64,000 nucleotides of DNA from Nepenthes gracilis (taxonomy: Eukaryota; Streptophyta; Magnoliopsida; Caryophyllales; Nepenthaceae), in contig BSYO01000011.1 in NCBI GenBank assembly GCA_033239525.1, positions 7,903,973-7,967,972 of the forward strand, in the 5' to 3' direction. The notes under the pieces are model-generated. The model was given only the letters and a program-made list of their open reading frames with translations, did no database searches and was not told where the DNA came from. The translations under genes and the position numbers were made by a program. Shown here piece after piece: positions 47,126 to 58,580 of this stretch (within the stretch, counting starts at the first letter, position 1; each line of letters begins with the position of its first letter).

Positions 47126-47352
47126 CTTCTAGTGGAAATATGGAGTCATGACATTGTGAATACTCTGATATCAATATGATATTTATCCTTACAAATATTC
47201 GGAATTAAGTTATGGTAAAAACATTTTAGCCACTTGATGATGTGGCATTTTGAATTCTATAATTTAGTTTATTATTTTATTTTAAAATAGTGAATGGGAT
47301 TAGATTTTAAATTAAGATGAATTAAGTCACCTTGGGAATCAGGGACATGACA
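47126..47352 (+). repeat. LTR D2, segment 4 of 4 (probable 3' end)
   Basis: Right of the F duplication; the sequence ends GGGACATGACA, the same style as the D1 (GGGATGTGGACA) and D3 (AGGACATGATGACA) ends. The next bases TGTAA do not clearly match the TGAAT before 22851, so the status of D2 (solo LTR or one end of a longer element) is open. Confidence 0.5.
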
Positions 47353-49802
47353 TGTAAGGTTCAACGCTAAAGAGGAATAATATCAAGTTTGACTACGATC
47401 GTCAGGCATGACCTTAAAGGTAATGGTATTGATTCAATATATGTGCATTCGAATCGGCCAGTCCATTCTTTATAAAGTGGACTTTGGTCAAGAAGGAGGA
47501 ATTTGCTTCTAAATCCAACATATCACAAGTAGCTCTCTCATGTATTGTACAAATAGATTAGGGTACATTTAAAGTAAGAGCATGCATATATATTTTTTTA
47601 ATAAAAAAACTTTTTAAGATAAAAAAAATGGAAAATATGAAAAATTCTAAACAATGTTTAAATGATTTAGAATTTATTTGGAGAAGAATGACTTCTTATA
47701 TACTTAATAAGATAGGAGAGTTGTTGATTCACCTTATTTTTGTATTTTTATAAAAGGAATTTGTTATATATTGTTCTGTGCAAATATTCATTACACACAC
47801 CATTTTCTGTTGATTTAGAGTTTGACTACGTTTGTGTGTTTCAATCCTATAATTTGAAGTGTACATAGACTACTTTGAAATTGGGTTTGCCTTTGATTAA
47901 TTTAACCTAAATTTAAAAAATAATCACCCTAAAAATGATAATATTGTTGATGAGTTTTCGGTTAGGATTTATGTGAAAAAAGATGATGAAACCTTTTAAA
48001 AATAAATGAGTACCTCAATGCTAAGACTCTTATCCAGGAGGAGAATAATTATTAAAATGATTTATAGGCCCTAGTAGAATTAGATTTGACTTTTTCTTTT
48101 GAAGTTCTCCAAGACACACCAAGGATTTTAGTACCGTAGTAGGACTCTTTTCATAATTTATAATTTTTGGGGTCTCTTAATTATATATAATACTACACTA
48201 CACACATAACAAATGATATACGTCTTTTTTGTTTATTTTATTCGAAAAGGTAGTACTCAAATTTTTCTTATAATTATTAAATTTATAAAAGCTTTGATTT
48301 AAACAATGAATTTTATCGATATCCCTCTTTGTTGTTGGACATTTTTGCATTATTTTTATTGTTGTTCATCCCATTTAGCATTCATGGTATCTTTTTAGTC
48401 TTGTCTTCTTTGTAGTGGCTCTGCACATGACACGCACTCAGTGGACGCACAAGTGTACATTCTAGGAATTTTTTCTCTTTTTCACGCCTGATATGCACCT
48501 TTTTCGTGTTCATGCATTAGCCCGCCTTCCCTGTCATTCCTAATGCACATTTGTCTCATGCTCATGTGCCACTTTAAAGCCCTCTGCTTATTTCAAGTGT
48601 GCCTTATGCAATGCCGCAGCTTTTCTTTATTTTCTCTCACTTTTGCTATCTTTTTCTCTCCTTTGGAGTCCATCTAGACCTGACTTGCATCATTCCTTCT
48701 CATTATTGTCAATATTTGTGGTAATTTCTTCTTCATCTATTCATTTTCCCTACTTTTCTCCTTGTTTTTCTCACTTAGTTTTTTTTTTACTTCACTCTAG
48801 TTATTTTTTCATGCATTTTCACACAATTTTACTTGATTTTATGGGGCTTCCATGGTTTTTTCGGTTCTTGTTGTTGTTCTTGAGGTAGATTTGTTATTAA
48901 TTTGTGTTGAGTTGTCAGATTTTCAAGTGCTTTGGGCTGTGATTGTTAGGCACCCTTTGCCTTTGTGCCTTGTCTTCCCAAACTAAGGATTAGTTTTTTC
49001 TTTAGCTTACTTTCGTGGGGATTTTGATAAGCTTGAGGGTCTGACTGCTTGAGGTTGCTCGAATGCTTGATTAGGTGAGTTTTGATTGAACTTTTTGTTG
49101 ATTCTTGGTTGTTCTTATGCTTTTAAGATGGAGAGCTCTAAAAAGCAAGCGGCCAGAAAATTGGTGTGGGTCTTGTTCTCGATACTTCTCAGTTTGTCAA
49201 TTCCTCCATAAGGACTTATTTGTCAAGCATACAAGTCATCGCCAACACATGCTTGAGAGAGTGGTGATTCTTACCTCTCTCAATGAGTCACTCTATTATG
49301 TTTTTATTTCTTAGCATTAGGAGTTTATACTAATTAACCTTATTTCCCCTCATTATTATTAATGTAAGAATTCTTTGTAAATATTCACGACATTGACCAA
49401 TCAGAACACTTGTTCTCGATGCACATTTGGAGCTGCTCGTTTTGAAGTACATTGGATGTTGTGTCTAGTGTTTTAAATATTCCTATAGTGAGACCAATGG
49501 ATTATCCATATGTCTCATTCCACAATCCTAACTTCTGTCTCATAGCTCCCCGTCCCCATGGTGCTCTAATTCAATGGAGTGGTATGTCCTTCAAAACCAA
49601 GCTACTATCCTTTCCATCTTGTGATTTAATCATGTTGACAAATTTAATTTCAATTTCCCATACTACGTCCCTCCAGCTAAACAAAGTGATCTACCTTTAT
49701 ATGCTACTTATGGGTGATTCCATGTGTCTCCCCACCCACATTTGTCTAAATATTATCTCAAGTTTTGAGGCTAAGAAGGGTGACAACATCCCATCCGGTT
49801 GT
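47353..49802. other. Unassigned, probably old transposon-derived sequence
   Basis: Starts TGTAAGGTTCAACG, which could be another LTR start, with TTTATAAAGTGG at about 47470. At 48420-48560 are GC-richer repeats (ACACGCACTCAGTGGACGC, CACGCCTGATATGCACC) like those upstream of the TATA box in D-type LTRs. The frame 48643-48888 is Ser/Phe-rich low complexity. The frame 49452-49829 (125 codons, starting MDVVSSVLNIPIVRPMDYPY) is not recognised and runs into the C LTR. I see no motif of a known family. Confidence 0.4.
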
Positions 49803-50847
49803 TGTGAGATCCCAACCCCAAAAGCATGATAATGGAGGGTCAGAGTTGATGAGTTGGTGGAGGCTGGAGTTGATGTTGATGAAGCTGAAGTGTAGGTAAT
49901 GATGAGGCCAAAGTTGATGTTGATGAAGTCGGAGTGTATGGAATTGATGAGGCCGAAGTTGATGAAAGATGGCCGGAATGAATGGTGAATTATGATGGCC
50001 GGAGTGCATGATGAGATGGTGGCCGAATTAGAGAAGATGAATGGTGAAGTGAAGAGGTCGGAGCATGGTGAAGTGGTGAGGCCGGAGATGATGATGGATG
50101 GAGTTGATGAGGCCAGAGTTGATGAAGATGGAGGGCCAAAGTGCAAGGTGATGGAGGGCCAAAGCAAGGTGAAGGCCGGGATCGAGATGATGGCCAGAGG
50201 GTGTCATGGCCGGATTGATAGTCGACCGAAAATATAAATATTGACCAGATTTAGAAATATTGATCAGAATAGATCGATGATGTTGAGAACTGGAGTGAAT
50301 TCTGCCAGAGTAAAATGCTTTACTTGAATTTGCTGATGACCGAAATAAATTGAATTTGATAAAGACTAACCTTGTTGATAGTCGGACTGTTTTGCATGAA
50401 TGTGAACCCTGATTCTGATTTCATGTTTTGCCCATGCTTTATATTCTATTTATGTTCGGATTTCCTCACATGAAAATCTTGCATGGAACTAGAATGTCAA
50501 AATTATGAAGGCCCTTTGAATTTATCCGGAGTATGGAATGTACAAACATTGAATCGGCCTTGGGACATGATGAATTTCATTATGAACTATAAACGAATAA
50601 GATCGGACTTAGAACTGTTACACAGTTAGATAAGGTTCTCCGGCATGCCTTCAAACGTTACGGCGGTAATCGGGGATAACTCTGTCCATGGAGTGATACG
50701 CCCCTCCTCTTGGTGTAATAAGAGGGTAGAAATTTGAATTTTGAACTTTGAACTTTGGAAATGGAAATGAAATTGGATATGATTTTTGAACTTTGGCCTT
50801 TGATTGTGTAGAGTGAACATAATCTATCCTCGATTACTCTTCCCCTC

Positions 50848-50868
50848 GGCTGGTAGGGTCTACCAGCC
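50848..50868 (+). promoter_or_regulatory. Conserved LTR inverted repeat (C 5' LTR)
   Basis: Arms GGCTGGTAG and CTACCAGCC are perfectly complementary over 9 bp around the loop GGT; followed by TGGGCCCC. Confidence 0.7.
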
Positions 50869-50919
50869 TGGGCCCCTTTGAACAATAGAGTTAAAAATGG
50901 AAGGTACAATAAAAAGGAC

Positions 50920-51400
50920 ATAAATTTATGAACTTTGGAAATTGACATTCCATGATGGACTTTGGAATTTGACACTGAATTCATGAACTTCAGAATTTGA
51001 CACTGAATTTATGAACTTTGGGAATTGACATTGCATGATGGACTTCAAAATTTGAAACTGAATTTATGAACTTCAGAATTTGACACTAAATTTATGAACT
51101 TCGAAATTTAACACTGAATTTATGAACTTCGGGAATTGACATTGCATGATGGACTTCAGAATTTGACACTGAATTTATGAATTTCAGAATTTGACACTGA
51201 ATTTATGAACTTCGGAATTTGACATTGAATTTATGAACTTCGGGAATTGACATTGCATGATGGACTTCAGAATTTCACACTGAATTTATGAACTTCAAAA
51301 TTTGACACTAAATTTATGAATTTTGGGAATTAACATTGCATGATGGACTTTGGAATTTAACACTGAATTTATGAACTTTGAAAATTTGTATTGAACTGTG
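50920..51400 (+). repeat. 28-bp tandem array with 56-bp higher-order unit (C 5' LTR)
   Basis: The unit is TTTATGAACTTCAGAATT plus TGACACTGAA. Every second to fourth unit carries GACATTGCATGATGGACTTC, giving a longer repeat of about 56 bp. The 3' LTR array (58311-58580) is shorter. Confidence 0.88.
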
Positions 51401-52010
51401 AAATTATGTACTTCGGAAAATTGGCATTGAACTGTAAATTTTGAAAAATGACGGAGAATTAAGAACTTCGGAAATGGCATTGATCATGAATTCCAAAACT
51501 TTTCATGACTTTGTTTTATTACATTTATGATTTACATCGCATAATTTTGGTACCTTATTGGGTTTTGACTCACTCTGTTATGATTTTTCTTCTAGATGAG
51601 ACTGTAGAACTGATATTTGACGAGCAGGCATAGATAAAACTTAGTAAGGATGAACTTTTGAATCGGAAAGCCTATTGAAGTTTTTTTAGGATTTTTGATA
51701 GTTCTTAATGTAATTATCTCAACTTGTGAATAAATGCCATATATGAATAATGACTATGCTTTCACTTGTTCACATTTTGGAATAGATCTGCTTCCGCCAT
51801 CTGCCTTTGGTTATGATTCGATTTTAGATGGCATCTCTTTATGAGATTTGGTTTAATGAATAGAAATTATTAAAGAGTTGGAGCCATGAATATTACATGG
51901 CGTTAGATGATCCTGTGAATGTATTCGTATTTGTAAGTTTTCTTCAAAAATGAATCCATTGGTTTGGTTCGGACCATCACCGAAGGAAAAAAAATCTGTT
52001 CCATCACAGT

Positions 52011-52022
52011 TGGTATCAGAGA
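52011..52022 (+). promoter_or_regulatory. C primer binding site (initiator-Met tRNA)
   Basis: TGGTATCAGAGA, two bases after the 5' LTR end, without changes from the usual plant gypsy primer site. Confidence 0.92.
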
Positions 52023-52239
52023 AGAGAAACAAGATGCCTTATGGATGATAGATCATAAAGCGAAAGTATAGGTTTAAGTTTAAGTAGGATAAGACTAAGG
52101 ATAATTGAAATTAGACAGAAAATTCATGTGCTAACCTTTAGGCCGGTTCTAAACTTTCCTGAATAATTGTTAACCCCTCCCTATAACTTGACCCTTTAAA
52201 ATTTATTAATATTGTCCTGTTCTTAATTATAGGGTATAA

Positions 52240-53196
52240 ATGGCCAGTAGAAGAGGTAGAAGAAATAATCAGGGTGGCACTGGTATGCCCCCAGATCAAA
52301 AAGCAGAGTACATAAATCTATTGAGGAGAATGACGAACACAATAAAGTCAATGGAGTAACACCATATGGCTCCCGTCCCAGCACCAAAGCCAGTTTCGGT
52401 AAATCCTGCCCTAACAGCGTATGATAAATTCACAGTGGAGAGAGCGCTGGAATTCTTGGGAGAACCGGATCCAGCCAAAACCAATATCTAGATTAGGAGA
52501 ATGAAGATGATTTTTACGGTAATACAATATAGTGATAGGAAAAAAGTTACCTTTACCACCTACAAATTGGAAGGAGAGGCCGATAGTTGGTGGGCTATAA
52601 AAAAGAGGGCATTTGGGATACACAATAAAGAGATCACTTGGGGAATGTTCGAAGAGACATTTATGAAAAATTAGTTTTCCTCTAGTCTTTAAGATCAGAA
52701 AGAGGAGGAGTTTATGCGGCTTAGACAAGGGAATCATACGGTGGCTGAATATGATGCAAAATTTATGGAGTTGTCCCGTTTTGCGCCTTACTTTGTGAAA
52801 GATGAATTGATGAAGGCGAAGAAATTTCAGTAAGGACGAAGGGACGATATTAGAAGACAGTTAGTGACCCAAAAGCTTTAGACGTATGCGGACATCTTAG
52901 ATCGGGAGTTAATATTTAAGAAGGAGTTGGAGACACAGAAGTTTTTCGAGAAAAAGACCGTTAGCCGGACAAGTTTTAGCTTCGGATCAAATGTGAGGCT
53001 CTCAGGGCCGTCTAAAAAGGCAAAAACAGCAGTTAACCGAAATAGTATAGTTGAAGCCCAATCAGTGACGAACCCTCAAACATCAGGTATTGATTGTACT
53101 CATTGTGAGAAAAACCATGCTGGGACACTTTGTTTTAAGGCGATTGAGGCATGCTTTAGCTGTGGGCGGTAGGGTCATTTGATGATTGTTCATTGC
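52240..53196 (+). pseudogene. C Gag with zinc knuckles
   Basis: Starts MASRRGRRNNQ, like F. Frame is kept to the knuckle but broken by stops (first at about 52357). The gag core includes TFTTYKLEGEADSWWAIKKR (about 52550-52609) and VAEYDAKFMELSRFAPYFV (52743-52799). Two Cys clusters follow: CTHCEKNHAGTLC (about 53097-53135) and CFSCGR, a stop, GHLMIVHC (53152-53196). The stop stands where Gln is usual (TAG for CAG), so the second knuckle is interrupted. A frame change near 53195 then leads into protease. Confidence 0.9.
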
Positions 53197-55130
53197 CCAA
53201 GAGATTTGAAGCAAAGAAGCCAACAGTTTGGGCTAAGGCTTTTGCAATGATGGTACAGGACCCTAGAACGTCTCCAAACGTGGTTGAAGGTATCCTCCTT
53301 ATTTGTGAAACTCCAACCTCTGTTTTATTTGATTCTGGTTCTACACACTCTTTTATTTTTTCACAATTTGCACGTTATATTGTGTCTGTCCAAAGAATTT
53401 TGGATTTTTCTTTAGCAGCATCGACCTCTATCGGGTCCTCGGTAGTGACTGATGTTATATACCCGAAGTGTGTGGTTGAGGTGGATGGAAAATGTTTGAT
53501 GGTAGACTTGGTATTATTAGATATGGGTGATTTTGATATTATCTTAGGAATGGACTGGCTAGTAAAATACCATGCTAGTATTGATTATTTTCAAAAAACG
53601 GTGTGTTTCAATATCCCTGAAATTGAACCCTTCTCATTTCAATGTATTGGGAGAAAGGAAATACCTATGTTAATTTCCGCTTTGCATGCTAAAGATTTGA
53701 TGAAAAGTGGATGCCAAGCTTACCTGGCGTATGCCAGCACTATTGGGAGTCATAGTGTGCTGGCTAAAAATATTTTGGTGGTGTGTGATTTTGAGTATGC
53801 ATTTTCGGAGGAGTTACCTAGACTACCTTCTCACCAAAAAATTAAATTTGAGATTAAGGTTATTCCCGATACTGTTCCAATTTCTAAGGCACCCTATCGT
53901 ATGGAACCTGCTGAATTGAAAGAACTAAAATTGTAATTGCAAGAGTTGTTATATAAATGATTCATTAGGCCGAGTGTATCTCCGTAGGGTGCACCGGTAT
54001 TATTCGTAAGAAAGAAGGACGGAGGTCTGCGGCTATGTGTGGACTAACATGAATTAAATAAAATCACAATTAAGAACAAATATCCCTTACAGTGTATTGA
54101 TGATCTGTTCGATCAGTTACAAGGATCTCGGATGTTTTTAAAAATTAATTTAAGGTCCGGATATCATCAATTGAGGATTAAGCAAGAGGATGTAGCCAAA
54201 ACTACTTTTAGAACGAGGTACAACCATTATAAATTTCTTGTGATGCCATTTGGTCTTACAAATGCTCCGGCAGCTTTTATGGATTTAATGAATAGGGTGT
54301 TTAGGCCTTATCTTGATAAGTTTATGATGGTATTTATAGATGACATTTTGATATACTTTAAGGGCCATAAGGAGCATGAAACCCATTTAAGGATTGTACT
54401 CCAAGTGTTTCGGGAAGAGAAGTTGTATGCTAAACTAAAAAAGTATGAATTCTTGTTGGAGGAAGTGATATTTTTAGGACACGTAATTTTCAATTGAGGT
54501 ATTGCTGTAGATCCAAAAAAAGTTGAAGCCGTCACAAATTGGAGTCGTCCTACATCTGTTACGAAAGTCCAGAGCTTTTTTGGCATGGCCGGATATTATA
54601 GGCATTTTGTAGAGAATTTTTCTCAGATCGCCATGCCCCTGACTCAGTTGACAAAGAAGGAGGCCAAGTTTGACTGAACAGAAGAATGTGCCCAGAGTTT
54701 TCAGAAGTTGAAGGATTGCTTAACAACAGCTCTGGTGCTGACAATTCCAAACGGTTCGAGTGGTTTTGAAGTATATTGTGACGCTTCTAAGGCCGATTTA
54801 GAATGTGTGTTAATGTAAAATGGCAAGGTAGTGGCTTGTGGTTCCAGACAGCTGAAGGTGCACGAAAAGAACTATCCAATACATGATTTAGAACTTGCTG
54901 TAGTTGTATTTGCCTTGAAAATTTGGAGACACTCTCTTTATGGCAAAAAGTTTCTAGTCTATTCTAATCATAAGAGCTTGAAATATATGTTCTCACAGAA
55001 AGAGCTTAATATGAGGCAGAGGAGATGGGTGGAATTTCTGAAGAACTTTGACTGTGAGATTTAGTATAAGCCGAAAAAAGCTAATATAGTTACAAATACT
55101 CTGAGCCGACAATCAACTATATGGCAAGGT
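53193..55130 (+). pseudogene. C Pol: protease, reverse transcriptase, RNase H
   Basis: One frame runs throughout, with scattered stops (53934, 54497 and others). Protease: VLFDSGSTHSF, catalytic Asp at 53331, and IILGMDWL near 53551. RT: PVSKAPYRM-type region at 53880-53905, and motif A at about 54135-54165 reading [11 protein letters not shown], where the catalytic Asp is Asn (AAT, 54147-54149). [19 protein letters not shown] follows, and the catalytic box FIDD is at 54333-54344. RNase H: VYCDASKADLECVLM near 54770, [19 protein letters not shown] (about 54847-54903). Long continuous similarity makes this the easiest coding stretch in the window. It converts element RNA to cDNA; the motif-A change alone should abolish polymerase activity. 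Confidence 0.93.
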
Positions 55131-55139
55131 TACAGATTA

Positions 55140-56655
55140 AACAAATGGAGATGTTGGAGTACTTGAAGCAATCTGATATTCAACGGTATGTTAGGGACGA
55201 TCGGATGATTTTTTCATACCTTCAAGTTTAATTGGAGGTGATAAATAAGGTTAAGGAAAAGCAGGCAAATGACTCCTTTCTTATGGATATTGTGGATGAC
55301 TTGAATAAAGACTCCATAATTGATTTTAATATTCGAAAGGATGGAGTGCTGCGATTTAGAGATCACTTGTGTGTACTAGACGATAAAGAGTTGAAGGAGA
55401 AAATTTTGAAGAAAGCTCACCGATCTCAGTATACAATCCATCCAGAAGCGAATAAGATGTATCAGGATTTGAAGAAAATATTTTGGTGGAGGAACATGAA
55501 AAGGGACATCATTGCTTATGTGGAAAAATACCTTGTGTGCCAACAAGTAAAAGCTGAAAGAAGAAAGTCATCTGGGTTATTGCAACCGATGTTGGTTCAA
55601 TGTTGAAAATAGGAGGATGTTACTATGGATTTTGTGTCTGGTCTACCAAGGACTCCTTGAAACCATGACACCGTTTGGGTTATCGTTGATCAGTTGACAA
55701 AATCAACCCATTTCTTGGCAATCAAGACGAATTACTCTCGTGATAAGTTGGCCCAACTGTATGTGAATGAAATTGTTAGACTTCATGGTGTGCCTGTTTT
55801 TATTGTATCTGATACGGATCCCCGTTTTATTTTAAGATTTTGGAAAAGTTTGTATAAAGAATTGGAGACGGAACTGAAATTCAGTATTGCCTGTCACCCC
55901 TAAATCGACGGTCAATCAGAGCGTACAATTCAGATCCTACAGGATATGTTAAGAGCCTCGGTGCTAGACATGAAAGGAACTTGGGATAATTATTTGGCCT
56001 TTATGGAGTTCGCCTATAATAATATCTATCAGGCAAGCATAGGTATGGCACCTTTCGAGATGTTGGATGGAAGAAAATGTAGGTCGTCAATTCACTGAGA
56101 GAAGACCGGAGACGAAAGAAATTTGGGCTCTAAAATCATTAAAAAAACGGCGGAGAAGATAAAGCTGATACACGAGAACTTAAGAATTGCTCAGAGTAGG
56201 CAAAAAAGCTATGCAGACCAGAGGAGGTTAGAATTGAAGTTTGATGTGGGCGACTATGTGTTTTTGAAAGTGTCACAATCTAAAAGGACGTGCAAATTTG
56301 GGATAAAGGGAAAACATAAACCATGATTCATCGGCCCCTTTGAGATTTTAGAGAGGGTCAGAGAAGTGGCTTACAAGTTGGCGCTGCCACCTAATTTGGC
56401 GGAAGTGCACGACGTATTCAATGTATCAATGCTTAGGAAATATATCCATGATCCCACACACGTGATCGAGTTCGAGCTCTTGACGATTGACAATGATTTA
56501 TCTTATGTTGAGGAGCCGATGCAGATTTTGGATCAAAAGGATCAAAGATTACGTACAAAAACGATCTCATTGGTGAAGGTGATCTGGAGAAATCGCTCAC
56601 TTGAAGAGGCAACTTGGGAACGTGAAGAAGAAATCCGAAGCAAGAATCCCCGCTA
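55140..56655 (+). pseudogene. C Pol: integrase with chromodomain
   Basis: A third frame, kept to the end with four or five stops. The zinc finger in 55232-55606 has His63 and His70 and the second Cys (Cys103), but the first Cys is Tyr (YLVCQQ). The core keeps MDFVSGLPRTP (about 55626), DTDPRFILRF (about 55751) and DGQSERTIQ (about 55908), so D, D and E are present. The GPY/F-like part is FIGPFEILERV (about 56328-56360). The chromodomain, residues 51-93 of the frame 56366-56656, reads PMQILDQKDQRLRTKTISLV then KVIWRNRSLEEATWERE. This type of tail directs integration towards marked chromatin in characterised chromoviruses. Confidence 0.92.
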
Positions 56656-56684
56656 GTTTATTTAAGGTCTGTAACTTCATTTAA

Positions 56685-56719
56685 ATTTTGAGGACGAAAT
56701 TTCCTTAAATAGGAGAGAG
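56685..56719 (+). promoter_or_regulatory. C post-pol signature and polypurine tract
   Basis: ATTTTGAGGACGAAATTTCC (56685-56704) is followed by the purine tract AGGAGAGAG (56711-56719) and the 3' LTR start. Confidence 0.8.
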
Positions 56720-57451
56720 TCGTGAGATCCCAATCCCCAAAACATGATAATAGAGGGTCGGAGTTGATGAGTTGGTGGAGGTTGAAGTTGATGTTAACGA
56801 AGCCGGAGTGTATGGTAATGATGAGGCCGAAGTTAATGTTAATGAAGCCAGAGTATATGGAATTGATTAGGCAGGAGTTGATGAAAGATGGCCGGAGTGA
56901 ATTGTGAATTATGATGGCCGGAGTGCATGATGAAATGGTGGCTGGATTAGATGATGATGGATGGTGAAGTGAAGAGGCCAGAGTGATGATGAGATAACCG
57001 GCTGGAGCATGGTGAAGTGGTGAGGTCGGAGATGATGATGAATGTAGTTGATGAAGATGGAGGGTCGGAGTGCAAGGTGATGGAGGGCCAAAGCATGGTG
57101 AAGGCCGGGATTGAGATGATGGGCCGGAGAGTGTGATGGCCGGATTGATAGTCGACCAAAAATATAAATATTGACCAAATTTAAAAATATTGATCGGAAT
57201 AGGTTAATGACGTTGAGAACCGGAGTGAATTCAGCCAAAGTAAAATGCTTTACTTGAATTTGCTGATGACCGAAGTAAATTGAATTTGATAAAGACCGAC
57301 TTTGTTGATAGTCGGAGTAGATTTACCTACTTCACTGACTCTTTTCACCTACTCAGGGTAAGTAAACTACTTCGACCTACTTCGCTGACCTTCTAGAAGA
57401 AAAGTACTAAGTAAATGACTTACCCCACCTACTCCCACCTAACCCATCCTC

Positions 57452-57458
57452 TATAAAT
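57452..57458 (+). promoter_or_regulatory. TATA box of C 3' LTR
   Basis: TATAAAT in ATCCTCTATAAATGTTGAG, followed by a purine-rich leader (57470-57540), like F (39382). Confidence 0.65.
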
Positions 57459-58236
57459 GTTGAGCTCGATAGTAAAGAAAAGAGTGAGAAAAATCTGTGA
57501 AGAAAGAGAAAGGTAAGAGACGAAGAGGAAGAAAGGGTCTTGGACTAGGTTGAAGTGAAGAGTTTGAAAATCTGGCAAGAGTACTTCAGAAACGTGTTTT
57601 CTATGTTCACTTCTTTTGAATACCTCTATTTCGTTAATTACATCCTAAAATCCCAGCTCCTAAGTTTGTTACATATATGAATTTCATGAGTTGGATCTAA
57701 GTTTCATGATTTTGAAAATTGTAACTCCTGACTCTATTTTATGCTTTATGTTCAATTTACGATCGGACTGCTTTGCATGAATGTAACCCATGATTCTGAT
57801 TTCATGTTTTGCGCATGCTTTATATTCTATTTATGTCCGGATTTCCTCACATGAACATCTTGCATGGAACTGGAATGTCAAAAATATGAAGACCCTTTGA
57901 ATTTGTCCGGAGTCTGGAATGTACGAACATTGAGACGGCCTTGGGACATGATGAATTTCGATAATGAACTATGAACGAATAAGATCGGATCTAGAACTGT
58001 TACACAATTAGATAAGATTCTCTGACATGTCTTAGAACGTTATGGTAGTAATCAGGGATAACTCCATCCATAGAGTGATATGTGATCAGCCCATCCTCGA
58101 GACGTAATAAGAGGATAGAAATTTGAATTTTGAACTTTGAACTTTGAATATGGAAATAGAAATGGGTATGAATTTTGAATTTTGGTCTTTGATTGTATGG
58201 AGTAAATACAATCTATCCTCGATTACTTTTCCCCTC

Positions 58237-58257
58237 GGCTGGTAGGTTCTACCAGCC
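58237..58257 (+). promoter_or_regulatory. Conserved LTR inverted repeat (C 3' LTR)
   Basis: Same 9-bp arms as the 5' LTR copy (GGCTGGTAG / CTACCAGCC), loop GTT instead of GGT; followed by TGGGTCCC. Confidence 0.7.
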
Positions 58258-58310
58258 TGGGTCCCTTTGAACAATAGAGTTAAAAATGGAAGGAACAATA
58301 AAAATGACAT

Positions 58311-58580
58311 AAATTTATGAACTTCGGGAATTGACATTGCATGATGAACATCGAAATTTGACACTGAATTTATGAACTTCAGAATTTGACATTGAATTTA
58401 TGAACTTCGAAATTTGACACTGACTTTATGAACTTCAGAATTTGACATTGAATTTATGAACTTTGAAATTTGACACTGAATTTATAAACTTCGGAATTTG
58501 ACACTGAATTTATGAACTTCGGGAATTGACATTGCATGATGGACTTCGGAATTTGACACTGAATTTATGAACTTCGGAAA
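58311..58580 (+). repeat. 28-bp tandem array (C 3' LTR)
   Basis: Same unit as 50920-51400 with fewer copies; the GCATGATGGAC variant appears twice here. Confidence 0.85.

Larger units (their letters stand above)
49803..52008 (+). repeat. C 5' LTR
   Basis: 2206 bp, TGTGAGATCCC to CATCACA. Contains degenerate GATGAGGCCGGAG-type repeats (49830-50220), a deletion junction at about 50381-50386, the inverted repeat 50848-50868, and a 28-bp tandem array (about 50920-51400). The minus-strand frames 49697-50167 and 50658-50984 are repeat-driven and not genes. Confidence 0.93.

Noticed and set aside
18814..47352. D1 - copia Gag - D2 as one complete copia element
   Set aside because: No primer site follows D1, pol is missing, and D2 abuts mid-Gag. 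D3 follows copia RNase H only after 860 bp. The association may be accidental.
49697..50167. 156-codon minus-strand frame rich in Ser, Thr and His
   Set aside because: It runs across the start of the C LTR and its GATGAGGCCGG-type repeats. The 3' LTR gives a similar peptide at 56909-57159, so it is repeat-driven.
50920..51400. Regular 28-bp repeats resembling a CRISPR array
   Set aside because: Units are head-to-tail without unique spacers, lie in an LTR and recur in the partner LTR. The context is plant nuclear.
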